Shown here: in pieces, positions 42,792-51,404 of the stretch
How positions within the stretch are numbered: position 1 is the first letter of the stretch
Layout of the letters: each line of letters starts with the position of its first letter
NCBI GenBank assembly: GCA_963839175.1
Contig: CAWIUB010000033.1
Span: 69,281-133,280 of the forward strand
DNA from: CAWIUB01 sp963839175
GTDB lineage: Bacteria > Actinomycetota > Actinomycetes > Mycobacteriales > Jatrophihabitantaceae
DNA: 64,000 bases
Reading direction: 5' to 3'
The notes under the pieces: model-generated
What the model saw: the letters and a program-made list of their open reading frames with translations, nothing else
The model's database searches: none
What the model was told of the DNA's origin: nothing
Program-made: the position numbers and the translations under genes

Positions 42792-44651
42792 TCACTGTCG
42801 CGCGGGCGCGCTGGCCGTCGTGAGGTCGAGATGACGGTCCAGCGTGATCGCTGCGTCGATCAGAGCGAGATGGGTGAAGGCCTGGGGGAAGTTGCCGATC
42901 TGCTCGCCGGTAACTGCGATCTCCTCCGAGTAGAGCCCGAGGTGGTTAGCGTAGGTCAGCATCTTCTCGAAGATGATGCGCGCTTTGCGGACCTGGCCGG
43001 CGCGCGCCAGTGAGTCGACGTAGCCGAACGTGCACAGCGAGAACGTCCCTTCCGAGCCGCGTAGGCCATCGGGTGAAGCTGCGGGGTCGTAGCGGTACAT
43101 CAGGCTGTCGGTGACGAGCTCGCCGTCCATGGCCTGCAGGGTCGAGACCCACCTCGGGTCGGCGGCGGTGATGAAACCGACGCTGGACATCCGCAGCAGT
43201 GATGAGTCCAGCACGTCTGTCTTGTAGTGCTGCACGAAGGCGTTGCGGGTTGGGTTCCATCCGCGGTGCATGATCTGGTTGTAGATGGCGTCTCGTTCCC
43301 GGCGCCAACTGTCCAGCGGCGCCGGTCGCGCGTGGCTCGTCGCCAGGCGGATGCCACGGTCTAGCGCGACCCAGCTCATCAGGCGGCCGTAAGTGAAGTC
43401 CTGTCGCCCGCCTCGAGTCTCCCAGATGCCTTCCTCGGGCTGGTCCCAGTTCTCAGTGAGCCAGTTCAGCAGGTCGCAGATCCTCAGCCACCCCTCGTGG
43501 CCGGCCTGGAGCCCGCGCTGATCGCCGAAGTAGATGCTATCCATCGCCTCCCCATAGATGTCGAGCTGCAGCTGGCCCGCCGCTCCGTTTCCGATGCGCA
43601 CCGGGCTTGATCCCCGGTAGCCCTCCCAGTGCTCGAGGACCTCCTCGGTCAGGTCGCTGGAGCCGTCGACGCGATACATGATGTTGAGCGGGGCGCCGCC
43701 CTTCCCGTCGGCCTGCTCATGTACCCGGTCGCGCAGCCAGCCCCCAAAGGCCGCCGCCTCCTCCCGGAAGCCCATTCCAAGCAGGGCGAATACGGAGAAG
43801 GAGGCGTCGCGGACCCACGTGTAGCGGTAGTCCCAATTCCGCTCACCGCCGATCTGCTCGGGCAGTGCGGCGGTCGGCGCCGCCACCAGCCCGCCGCTAG
43901 GCGCGTACGTCATAAGCTTCAACGTGATGGCGGAGCGGTTAAGCGCCTCGCGCCAGCGTCCGGAGTACGTCGACTGCGCGAGCCAAGACGACCAGAAGTC
44001 CACCGTCTCGTCGAAGAGTCGCTGGGCCTCCGCGACGCGGTATTCCCGTACCGGACCCGCAGTGTTGGTCTCCGCCACCAGGCCACGCATTTGACCCGCC
44101 TTCAGCGTGACCTCGGCGTGCAAATCGCCGCGGGCGTCCACACGCGTCTGGGCGAGCCGCTCATCATCCGGCTCGCGGACCAGGCTGACCGTCATCGAGG
44201 TGCGGCTGCCCTCGAAGACAGCGCCGTCCTTCGTCACGTGGGTCTCGTGGGACTCGCGCCCATAGTCGAACCGCGGTGCGATATCCAGCGCGAAAGTCAT
44301 CTGACCTCGCACACACCTCACCAGGCGGACGATCCGGTGACTACTCGTCTCGGCCCCGCCACTCGTGACCGGCATGAAATCGACGACCTCCCCGACACCC
44401 GCCTCGGTCATGAACCGGGTGACCAGGATCGCCGTATCCGGAACATAGAGCTGCTTGCTGGTGAAAACATCCACGGTCGGACGCGCCCGGAAATGCCCAC
44501 CACGACCATGGTCCAGCAGTGCCCCGAAGACGCTGGGCGAGTCAAATCGGGGCGCGCAGAACCAGTCAATGGACCCGTCGGTAGCAACCAGTGCCGCCGT
44601 CTGGAGGTCTCCGATCAGGCCGTGATCGGCGATGAGCGGGTAGTCATGCAT
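42792..44651 (-). CDS. glycoside hydrolase family 15 protein (trehalase/glucoamylase-like)
   Basis: ATG 44651 gives 619 aa (MHDYPLIADHGLIGDLQTAA), preceded by AAGGA; the open frame upstream is low-complexity. The N-terminal beta-sandwich (GSIDWFCAPRFDSPSVF) is followed by the (alpha/alpha)6 barrel: GERNWDYRYTWVRDASFSV, QPEEGIWETRGG (general-acid Glu region), GSEGTFSLCTFGYVD and LGLYSEEI (base Glu region). Characterised actinobacterial members of this group are trehalases, so trehalose is the likeliest substrate (inference). Last gene of a minus-strand stress-type cluster. A second GH15 gene lies at 59.8 kb. Confidence 0.9.
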   Translation of the reverse strand: MHDYPLIADHGLIGDLQTAALVATDGSIDWFCAPRFDSPSVFGALLDHGRGGHFRARPTVDVFTSKQLYVPDTAILVTRFMTEAGVGEVVDFMPVTSGGAETSSHRIVRLVRCVRGQMTFALDIAPRFDYGRESHETHVTKDGAVFEGSRTSMTVSLVREPDDERLAQTRVDARGDLHAEVTLKAGQMRGLVAETNTAGPVREYRVAEAQRLFDETVDFWSSWLAQSTYSGRWREALNRSAITLKLMTYAPSGGLVAAPTAALPEQIGGERNWDYRYTWVRDASFSVFALLGMGFREEAAAFGGWLRDRVHEQADGKGGAPLNIMYRVDGSSDLTEEVLEHWEGYRGSSPVRIGNGAAGQLQLDIYGEAMDSIYFGDQRGLQAGHEGWLRICDLLNWLTENWDQPEEGIWETRGGRQDFTYGRLMSWVALDRGIRLATSHARPAPLDSWRRERDAIYNQIMHRGWNPTRNAFVQHYKTDVLDSSLLRMSSVGFITAADPRWVSTLQAMDGELVTDSLMYRYDPAASPDGLRGSEGTFSLCTFGYVDSLARAGQVRKARIIFEKMLTYANHLGLYSEEIAVTGEQIGNFPQAFTHLALIDAAITLDRHLDLTTASAPARQ

Positions 44652-44787
44652 TGGGCTCAGGTCCTTTTCTTCTCGGCGATTGGGGCGGACGGTTGTCTCG
44701 GCTGTTGCGCGTCCAGTGAAGCTGCTGAGCCCGACGCGCGTTACTGCGGGTGCGGCTCGCCTGCGCGGGCCACCTGCGCAAATCAGG

Positions 44788-44988
44788 TCAGCCGAACCGG
44801 TCTCCAAACCGGCCTCGCACACCTCCTCCACGGTCGTCTTGTCGGTCGTCTCGCCGGTCTCCGCGGTCGTCTTGACGATCTCCGCGGTCGTCCCGGCGGT
44901 CTCTGCGCCGGTGCATCCCGTGGGCCACGACCACAACGCCGCCTACCGCGGCCACGGTCCGGCGCCTGCGTCGGTTTCCGAATGGCAT
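44788..44988 (-). CDS. small TM protein with Arg/Asp-repeat tail (paralogue A)
   Basis: 66 aa from ATG 44988, with a strong AAGGAG eight bases upstream. N-terminal MPFGNRRRRRT, a hydrophobic segment TVAAVGGVVVVAHG, then a tail made of RDD/RGD-type repeats (DRRDDRGDRQDDRGDRRDD) to the end. Starts one base before the DUF2252 stop codon region ends, so it is in the same operon. Its sequence layout matches the 59-aa protein at 46566-46745. Probably membrane-anchored with a highly charged cytoplasmic tail; function unknown. Confidence 0.7.
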   Translation of the reverse strand: MPFGNRRRRRTVAAVGGVVVVAHGMHRRRDRRDDRGDRQDDRGDRRDDRQDDRGGGVRGRFGDRFG

Positions 44989-44989
44989 G

Positions 44990-46462
44990 TCAGGCTCCTT
45001 CGTCGGCGTCGGCGTCGGCCTCGATCCGACCGCTATCGACGGCCATCCGGAGCGCCGCGTGATCACGATCGTTTTGATCGGCGTAGGTGGCGGCGAAGTC
45101 GGCGATGGCCTGGTCGAAGGTGTCGTGGCGGCCCAGGTAGGAGGCGATGGCGACGCGGTCGCCGGACCTGGCGTGCGCTCGAGCAAGGGTCCAGCCGCAT
45201 ATGCGTGCGTAGATGGTCATGCCCGTAGGGGTCGATCCCTCGACCTCCGCTGACCCCTTCCAGTCACGCAACTGCCGCAGGTAGTAGTCGCGGTCTACGC
45301 CGTCCAAGCCATTGGTGCGCTGCCAACCGAGGAAGATGTCGCTGGCAGCCTGCAGCAGCCACTGGCCGGATACGACGCGCTGCCCGTGGTTGGTGTACTC
45401 GCTGACTCCGAGGTACTGCTCGAGCACGGAGGACTGGGCTTCCTTGGCCTGCAGGAACAGCGGATCTCCGGAGTTCAGGCCTTCAAAGAGCAGGATCCAG
45501 GCGCGGGTGCCGACGCTGCCGACACCGACCACCTTGCGGGCCATGTGCACGAGCCGGTACTCGTCGAACAGGTGCTGGCGGTCGGCGGCCAGGCTGTCGC
45601 GATAGGCGCGGAGCAGTTCCTGCATCTGGTCGTAGAAGGAGGTGACGTCCTGGTCGGGGAACAGGTCCTCTACTGGCACGATCAGCGGCGGGTCGGAAAC
45701 GATGGTGACCTTTCCGTCTTGGACCTGGGTGAGCTTGTCGAACGCCTGCATACTGTCACGGCTGCGGGCCTTGGTCAGCATCCCTTCCACGCGACGCAGT
45801 TGCTTGGCCGACAAGGTCGCCCGCAGCTCGGCCAGGAGTTGGTCAGCATCCAGACGCGCATACCAGACCTCCAGGTTGGGCCGGCCCGCGAACCCCCGCA
45901 TCGTCTCCCGGTAGCACCGGCCCGCGGTGAGCACGATCCCTCGGCGCTCCTTGGTCCGGAAGGACTGGCTACGCGCCGCAATCTCCAGGCTCGCGGCAAG
46001 TCGCTTGACGTCCCACTCAAACGGGCCGGGCAAGGTCTCGTCGAAGTCGTTCAGATCGAACAACAGATGCCGATCAGGGGAGGCGTAGAACCCGAAGTTG
46101 CTCAGGTGCGCGTCCCCGCAGAGCTGGACCCGCAGCCCGGAGTGCGTAGTGGTCGCCAGGTCCGCAGCCATCACCAGAGCCGCCCCACGGTACAACGCGA
46201 ACGGCGAGGCGACCATCCGGCCGTACCGCACCGGCAGGAGCTCGGGGACACGGGAGGCCGCCTGCCGCTGCAGCAGCTCGACCGGGTCGGCGCGTAGCGA
46301 GGTCGGGTCAAACACTGCGTGGTCGGCCAGCGGCACCTTGGCTCGGGCCTGCTTGCCACGGGCACGCCGCTCCTCGATCGACCCCGGCTGCGCGACAGTG
46401 GCCGCCAGTCGGCGGGCCGGGCGACGGCCCTCGACGCTGCTGATGCTGCCCTTGCCGGCCAT
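44990..46462 (-). CDS. DUF2252 family protein
   Basis: 490 aa, ATG 46462 after GAAGGGG. Kinase-like-fold signatures of DUF2252 are visible: QLCGDAHLSNFGFYASPDR, LLFDLNDFDETLPGPFEWD and VVGVGSVGTRAWILL. Family members are widespread in actinobacteria; the fold relates to aminoglycoside phosphotransferase-like proteins but no substrate is established. Lies in a minus-strand cluster with DUF6325, the two small TM proteins and GH15. Confidence 0.9.
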   Translation of the reverse strand: MAGKGSISSVEGRRPARRLAATVAQPGSIEERRARGKQARAKVPLADHAVFDPTSLRADPVELLQRQAASRVPELLPVRYGRMVASPFALYRGAALVMAADLATTTHSGLRVQLCGDAHLSNFGFYASPDRHLLFDLNDFDETLPGPFEWDVKRLAASLEIAARSQSFRTKERRGIVLTAGRCYRETMRGFAGRPNLEVWYARLDADQLLAELRATLSAKQLRRVEGMLTKARSRDSMQAFDKLTQVQDGKVTIVSDPPLIVPVEDLFPDQDVTSFYDQMQELLRAYRDSLAADRQHLFDEYRLVHMARKVVGVGSVGTRAWILLFEGLNSGDPLFLQAKEAQSSVLEQYLGVSEYTNHGQRVVSGQWLLQAASDIFLGWQRTNGLDGVDRDYYLRQLRDWKGSAEVEGSTPTGMTIYARICGWTLARAHARSGDRVAIASYLGRHDTFDQAIADFAATYADQNDRDHAALRMAVDSGRIEADADADEGA

Positions 46463-46565
46463 GCCAAACCACCCCTTCGCGCGGATCGACTTGCTGAGTG
46501 GCGCCGCGCCTCGGGTTCGAGGAGCCGCCCCGGTTCCTCATTCGCCCCGGACTCCCGGCCCGAAC

Positions 46566-46745
46566 TCAGCGGCGATCGCGCCTGTCGTCTCGGCGGTCAC
46601 CTCGGTCGTCGCGGCGGTCATCGCGGCGGTCGTGACGTCGGCCGACACCGTGGGCGACGACCGCCGTTGTGCCCACGACGGCGGCGGTACGAGCGACCGG
46701 GGCGCCGATGACGCCGCGGCGCGCAGCGCGGGCGGGTCGAAGCAT
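46566..46745 (-). CDS. small TM protein with Arg/Asp-repeat tail (paralogue B)
   Basis: 59 aa from ATG 46745, preceded by AAAGGACCTGAC and starting two bases after the DUF6325 stop. MLRPARAARRGVIGAPVART leads into AAVVGTTAVVAHGVGRR and a tail of RRDDRRDDRGDRRDDRRD type. It shares the VVAHG-RR-D-RRDDR layout with the 66-aa protein at 44788-44988. DUF6325 genes are commonly followed by such short TM proteins in actinobacteria. Function unknown; the two probably work as a pair. Confidence 0.72.
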   Translation of the reverse strand: MLRPARAARRGVIGAPVARTAAVVGTTAVVAHGVGRRHDRRDDRRDDRGDRRDDRRDRR

Positions 46746-46746
46746 G

Positions 46747-47211
46747 TCAGGTCCTTTCCTCGGCAGCCATTTCGGCCTCGATCGATGCGGCGATCGCCTG
46801 GATCGGAATCCGGCCGGTTGCGATCAGCTGGCCCCCTGATCGGCGTGCAGCGCTGGCGAACGGCGCTGCCCAGGTGTTCTCCCAGACCAAAACGCCGGCC
46901 ACACTGCCGGGCTCCATCGCCGCGGCCAGGTGTTCGACATCGTCGGCGGCCAGGATCTCGGACACATGGGTCTCCAGCGCCCTGATCTCGTCCGCGGCCT
47001 CGGTCTCGTCGATCTCGTACGCGTCGACGGACCCGTCGGCCGCCTTCTGTAGGATCAGCAGGTCCAGCACGCGGATCGTTCCCGCGTTCGATAGGCGGAG
47101 CAGCTCGGCCGCCATCTCGCCGTCGAAGTTCTGAGCTCCGGGTGGAAACTCCACCACTAGGTAGTCGACAGGACCGAGTTCGTCGATCTCTGTCTTCTCT
47201 GTGCTGCCCAT
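46747..47211 (-). CDS. DUF6325 family protein
   Basis: ATG 47211, after GAGGAG, gives 154 aa. Family features: GPVDYLVVEFPPGAQNFDGE, GTIRVLDLLILQKAADGSVDA, and PGSVAGVLVWENTWAAPFA with a C-terminal RIPIQAIAASIEAE. Small soluble alpha/beta protein; family function unknown, usually beside a short TM partner, as here. First gene of the minus-strand cluster downstream of the LuxR/MalT-type regulator. Confidence 0.85.
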   Translation of the reverse strand: MGSTEKTEIDELGPVDYLVVEFPPGAQNFDGEMAAELLRLSNAGTIRVLDLLILQKAADGSVDAYEIDETEAADEIRALETHVSEILAADDVEHLAAAMEPGSVAGVLVWENTWAAPFASAARRSGGQLIATGRIPIQAIAASIEAEMAAEERT

Positions 47212-47318
47212 TGATGGTCTCCTCGATTCGGCTGGACCGAGCGTAGAAGTGCCCACCGCCCGCACACATCACCCGCAGCGGGTACCAATTTGGAGGAGCC
47301 GAGATCCCGGACTGGGAG

Positions 47319-50054
47319 TTATGGGATGAGCCCGAGCTCACGTCCCCGCCGGACTGCTTCGCGCCGGCTGGGCACGCCCAGCTTGCGGTACATGTGCTTC
47401 AGGTGCGCCTTGACGGTGTTCTGGGAGACGTAGAACTCCGCTGCAATCTCGGCGTTGCTCTTCATCGTCGGGAGTTCGGCGAGGATGGCAAGTTCGCGCT
47501 CGGTGAGCTGCTCGATCAGGGGCTCAGGCTCCCGTACGGTCGGGTCCGGTCGGCTCGACCGCGCCAGGATGCGGCGGACGAACTCGTCGGCATAGGCCGC
47601 ACCTGTCAGCAACCGCTGGAGCAGAACCATGGTGCGATCAGACCCGGTGACGAGGAACGGCCGCACGAGCCGCTCGGCCCGCGCAAGCTCCACCGCCGCT
47701 TGGATGGCTTCGATGGCCTCGCGCGGATGCCCGTGTTGATCGGCAACCAAGGCGAGCACCAGCCACGCCTCCACGCCTGCGAGTAGGTCGACCAGGTCGT
47801 CGGAGTCAGGGGGCCGTGGCACCCGGCTGGCAGCTTTCTGCGCGGCCGCGAGATCGCCGCGCGCGATCGCGATGCGAGCTCGGCCGGACCAGGACGTCGC
47901 TGACCTCCGGCTCGCTCTTAACCCGTCCTCCTCCTCCGCCCGGGGAGCCGCCAGGTCTCCGGTGAGTACGGCGAAATCGGTCTGCGCACGGAGAAGGATG
48001 TCGGCGAGCGCAGGTGCCCGCGGCCGTTCGTGCTCGGAGGCACACGCCTTCGTCAGCGCCGCGGCCGCTGCCCGCGGACGGTTCCGCGACACCGCGATCG
48101 AGCTCTGGGTGAGCTGCAGGGCGATGGTGGGCCACCACTCGACCCCGCCGACGTCGGCCGCGAGACCGGCAGCCATAGCGCGGTCGGCGGTCTCGGCGTC
48201 TGCCCGCAACAGGCTGCTGGTCGCGAGGGCGACGTACGCCGGGCGGAGTTGCAGCAACGATGTCCACCCCAGTGCTGACGCGTCCTCGATCACGTCTCGC
48301 GCCCGTGCCTCGGCCTGGTCCAGGCTGCCGGCCAGCAGGTCGCACCACGCCAGGTACGCTCGGGCGCCGATTACGGTCAGGGCGACGTCCCCCGGCTGGG
48401 GGTCCTTCACCGTCGCGAGGAAGACGTCTCGCGCCGCTGGGGTGTCGCCGCTCCACAGCAGGCCGACGGCACGCTGAGTGACGGAAATCGTGCGAAGGCC
48501 CACCGTCGCGTGCCCGGGGGACGCGTCGGCCAAGTGCGTCAGCGCAGCCTTCGCGGAGGCGATCACGGCCTGGCTATCCCCATCGACCCGCGCTGCTACG
48601 CACGCAAGATTCTCCAGCAGCGCCGCGCCCATGGGGGGCAGGTCATCCGCGCCTGCCCCGTGGTGACGGGCCTGCTCGACGTGGACGCCGATGGCATCTA
48701 GGTGACCAGAGACGAGCTCCACGCCCGCGGCGCACAGCTCGAGTGCGGCCGTGGACGGGAGCGTCTCGAAAGGGATGGCCTGAAGCGCGGTGCGCACGGC
48801 GAAGCGCTGCGCACCCACCAGGGAGGCCGACGATTCGAAGAAGACCTGCGTCGTCAGAGCCCAATCTTCGGCCGCGGCGGCATGGCTCAAGGCGCTGACT
48901 GGATCACCGTGGCTGACCAGCCATCCGGCGGCCGCCCGATGCGCAGCTCGGTAGCCCTCCGGGTCGTCGCGGCGCAGCGTGTGCAGCAGAAGATCCCGCA
49001 GCAGCGGGTGGTACCGGAAGGAGGTTCGCTCCGCGTCGACGGCGACGACGAACTGGTTTGTGCGTTCGAGCTTCTCCAGACGGGCGAGTCCGTTCCCGCC
49101 CGAGACGACGGCATCGGCCAGGTCGCCGCTGAGCCGCTCCGCGACGCTGGTGCGCATCAGAAAGTCCTGCATGCTGACGTCGTGCCGCTCGAGGATCTCG
49201 GCCACGAGGTACTCCGCCACGGATCTTTCGGTGCCGGCGAAGTCCGCCAGACCTCTGTCTGCCCCCGAACGTGACAGGTGGAGTGTCGCGAGGCGCACGC
49301 CAGCGGGCCAGCCCTCGGTCCGGTTCAGGACGTGCTCCACCTGAGCCGGCAGCAAATCGAGAGACTCCGCGCCGCGGGCCAGGCCAATCACCGCGGCGCC
49401 GTCGAAGGCGAGTTCGGCGGCCCTGACCTCGGCCAGGTTGCCGCCGAGCCGCAACCGGTGCAGTGGAAGCGCCGGGTCATGCCGGGTCAGCAGCATGAGC
49501 CGCACCGGCGTTTCGTGGCTCACCAGGTCGCCCAGGGCCGTCAGGATGTCCGCGTGCTCGATCAGGTGGAAGTCCTCCAGCACGATCAGCGACGGCTTCG
49601 GAAGGCTTCCCAGACCGCGGAACAGGGTCAGCAGTACCTCCTCGCTGACGCCGGCCGAGGCCGAGACCATCGACAGTGGGTGGCCGTCCGGGACGACGCC
49701 GGCCGTCGCTAACGCGTACAGGACGGCATCCCAGAAAGCCGCTGGACTGTCATCGGCCGCCTCCAGGGTGAGCCAGGCCGTGGCTTGCCCCGCACGCGTC
49801 CGCCTCTCTCGGACCCAACGCGCCACCGCGGTGGTCTTGCCCCAGCCGGGGCCAGCAGAGACGATCGTGAGCCGGTGCGTGGCGGCCGCATCGAGAAGAC
49901 CATCGAGCCCGGGCCGGTCCACCTCCACAGCGAGCGCGGGCGGGACGGTGATACGCCCCGCCAGTGACCAAGACCGAAGCGGCCGTCCCGAGGAATCCAC
50001 CAAGCTCGGCCCCGGTGACGGTCCTGACCGGGACGAAGTAGCGGCGCTCGGCAC
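47319..50054 (-). CDS. MalT-type (LAL-like) ATPase transcriptional regulator with LuxR HTH
   Basis: 911 aa. Walker A IVSAGPGWGKTTAVARW near residue 65, then the NTPase core (LIVLEDFHLIEHADIL as Walker B/sensor, RLMLLTRHDPALPL), long helical TPR-like repeats (about 350-820), and a C-terminal LuxR HTH (LTERELAILAELPTMKSNAE, SQNTVKAHLKHMYRKLG). Such regulators bind an inducer in the TPR region and activate promoters on ATP binding. Located just upstream of the DUF6325-DUF2252-GH15 cluster in the same orientation, it is a candidate activator of it (inference). GTG start; the first 30 residues are low complexity, so the start may be internal. Confidence 0.88.
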   Translation of the reverse strand: MPSAATSSRSGPSPGPSLVDSSGRPLRSWSLAGRITVPPALAVEVDRPGLDGLLDAAATHRLTIVSAGPGWGKTTAVARWVRERRTRAGQATAWLTLEAADDSPAAFWDAVLYALATAGVVPDGHPLSMVSASAGVSEEVLLTLFRGLGSLPKPSLIVLEDFHLIEHADILTALGDLVSHETPVRLMLLTRHDPALPLHRLRLGGNLAEVRAAELAFDGAAVIGLARGAESLDLLPAQVEHVLNRTEGWPAGVRLATLHLSRSGADRGLADFAGTERSVAEYLVAEILERHDVSMQDFLMRTSVAERLSGDLADAVVSGGNGLARLEKLERTNQFVVAVDAERTSFRYHPLLRDLLLHTLRRDDPEGYRAAHRAAAGWLVSHGDPVSALSHAAAAEDWALTTQVFFESSASLVGAQRFAVRTALQAIPFETLPSTAALELCAAGVELVSGHLDAIGVHVEQARHHGAGADDLPPMGAALLENLACVAARVDGDSQAVIASAKAALTHLADASPGHATVGLRTISVTQRAVGLLWSGDTPAARDVFLATVKDPQPGDVALTVIGARAYLAWCDLLAGSLDQAEARARDVIEDASALGWTSLLQLRPAYVALATSSLLRADAETADRAMAAGLAADVGGVEWWPTIALQLTQSSIAVSRNRPRAAAAALTKACASEHERPRAPALADILLRAQTDFAVLTGDLAAPRAEEEDGLRASRRSATSWSGRARIAIARGDLAAAQKAASRVPRPPDSDDLVDLLAGVEAWLVLALVADQHGHPREAIEAIQAAVELARAERLVRPFLVTGSDRTMVLLQRLLTGAAYADEFVRRILARSSRPDPTVREPEPLIEQLTERELAILAELPTMKSNAEIAAEFYVSQNTVKAHLKHMYRKLGVPSRREAVRRGRELGLIP

Positions 50055-50091
50055 GCCCGGATCCTAGTCCGGCGGGGACTACCCACTGTGG

Positions 50092-50646
50092 GTGATCCGC
50101 TCCGCCCCGGCGACCGGCAAGCTGACTGCAAACGGCTGGGATCCAGAGGTGGACGTGACCGCGCAGCGTATCGACATCCGTGGACGACTGCCGGCTGGGG
50201 CCGCCGACGCGGTCGTGAAACTGGATGCCGGGATCCGGTTGCGGACCGTGCTGGGCGGTTCGCTGCGCGATCAGGCGGCGCTGCACGGCCTGTTGCGTCG
50301 CCTGGAGGATCTCGGGATCGACCTGGTCGAGTTGCGCCAGAGACCGGACGAGATGGCTCGAAGGCGCGACGAGAAGGGGCGACGCCATGGGACGGGCTCC
50401 GCGGCACTCGACGTCGAAATCATCGTCGAGGGACCGGTCGGCGACCTGGCTCTCTCCTCCCTGGCCGAGGCAGACGTGACCGCAGTACGAACCACCATGG
50501 AACTGGCCGACGCGACGACCCTGGGACTACTGCTGGTCCGCCTCGTCGATGCAGGCGCAGAGATACAGCAGGTCTCCGACCCGGCAGGGTGGGACGGCGT
50601 TGACGCACCGACCGGAGCCGCAGACGCGGACAGCCCGGCCGAGTGA
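50092..50646 (+). CDS. hypothetical protein with BON/AmiC-like small repeats, unknown function
   Basis: 184 aa from GTG 50092, divergent from the regulator by 37 bp. Residues about 45-85 contain LRTVLGGSLRDQAALHGLLR and RLEDLGIDLVELRQ, a motif seen at the C-terminus of many short actinobacterial proteins of unknown role. The second half (VEIIVEGPVGDLALSSLAEA...) predicts alpha/beta structure. No signal or TM. The label describes only the shared motif; no function is claimed. It was probably followed in an operon by the efflux gene now decayed at 50666. Confidence 0.5.
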   Translation: MIRSAPATGKLTANGWDPEVDVTAQRIDIRGRLPAGAADAVVKLDAGIRLRTVLGGSLRDQAALHGLLRRLEDLGIDLVELRQRPDEMARRRDEKGRRHGTGSAALDVEIIVEGPVGDLALSSLAEADVTAVRTTMELADATTLGLLLVRLVDAGAEIQQVSDPAGWDGVDAPTGAADADSPAE

Positions 50647-50665
50647 AGGGCATACGGAGACCAAG

Positions 50666-51183
50666 ATGAAGAAGTGGTGGCCGCTGGTCGCGTTGGCGAC
50701 AGCCCCGTGGACGCCTCGGGCCGAGGCGAGGCCGTCAGGCTCCAATACACCGGGCAGCAACTCGGCTCATCGCTCGCCGTCGCCCTGATCGGCGCCATCG
50801 TCCTCGCCGGACCCACCGGCGCGTTCGTCTCCAAGATCCAGTCCGACCCGCGCATCAGCACCGAGATCTCGACGCAAGTCGGCGTGGCCGCCCAATCCGG
50901 CCTGGACTTCGTCAACTCCGACCAGATCGCAGCCGCCGCACAACAAGCCGGCCTCGATCAAGCCACCACGACAGCTCTCGTCGACGACCCCAGCCAGGAT
51001 CGCTGGCAGGCCACGCCAGTAGCTGGCATCCGATCTCAGTGGTTGGCTTCGTTCATGAACCTTCCACGCAACATCCCTGGGGCAGGCTTGAGTCTCGAGT
51101 TCCCGATATCGCTGGGTGTGTATGACGGGGCCAGCCACACCCGTTCGCCGGCCGGAGTTGGTGCGTCGAATGCGATCAACTAA
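50666..51183 (+). pseudogene. DHA2-type MFS drug-efflux permease, internally deleted remnant
   Basis: ATG 50666, six bases after GGAG, opens with MKKWWPLVALAT, the usual first residues of DHA2 permeases. After this the frame is nonsense. From about 50735 a different frame gives QYTGQQLGSSLAVALIGAIV, LAGPTGAFVSKIQSDPRIS and QQAGLDQATTTALVDD, the last TM helix and C-terminal loop region of the same family. So start and end of one gene survive and about 1.2 kb between them is gone. Downstream to 51404 nothing is recognised. Confidence 0.7.
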
Positions 51184-51404
51184 TGACCAGACACCATTGG
51201 TTCGCGGAGGGTCGTGAAGCTGGCCTGGGGCTGCTGCTGGGCGGTCGGATCCGTCGAGCTTGCGGGCGGCTTTGTCTCACGGCGTTGATCAGGATGGCAG
51301 CCAGCTCGGCTTTTTCGCGGGTCTGCGACAGCAGGTAGGGCGACGACGGTCGGGTCATTTCGGGCCGATGGTGGCTCTGCCGGGCTGGCGGGTATTTTTG
51401 TGGT

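Noticed and set aside
42600..43013. Plus-strand 137-aa ORF between the G6PDH-like gene and GH15
   Set aside because: Runs antisense into the GH15 coding end and has no recognisable protein features.
44680..45228. Plus-strand ORF antisense to the small RDD protein and DUF2252
   Set aside because: Composition (Val/Ser and Arg-rich) mirrors the opposite strand's RDD repeats; the minus-strand small gene has a strong ribosome-binding site.
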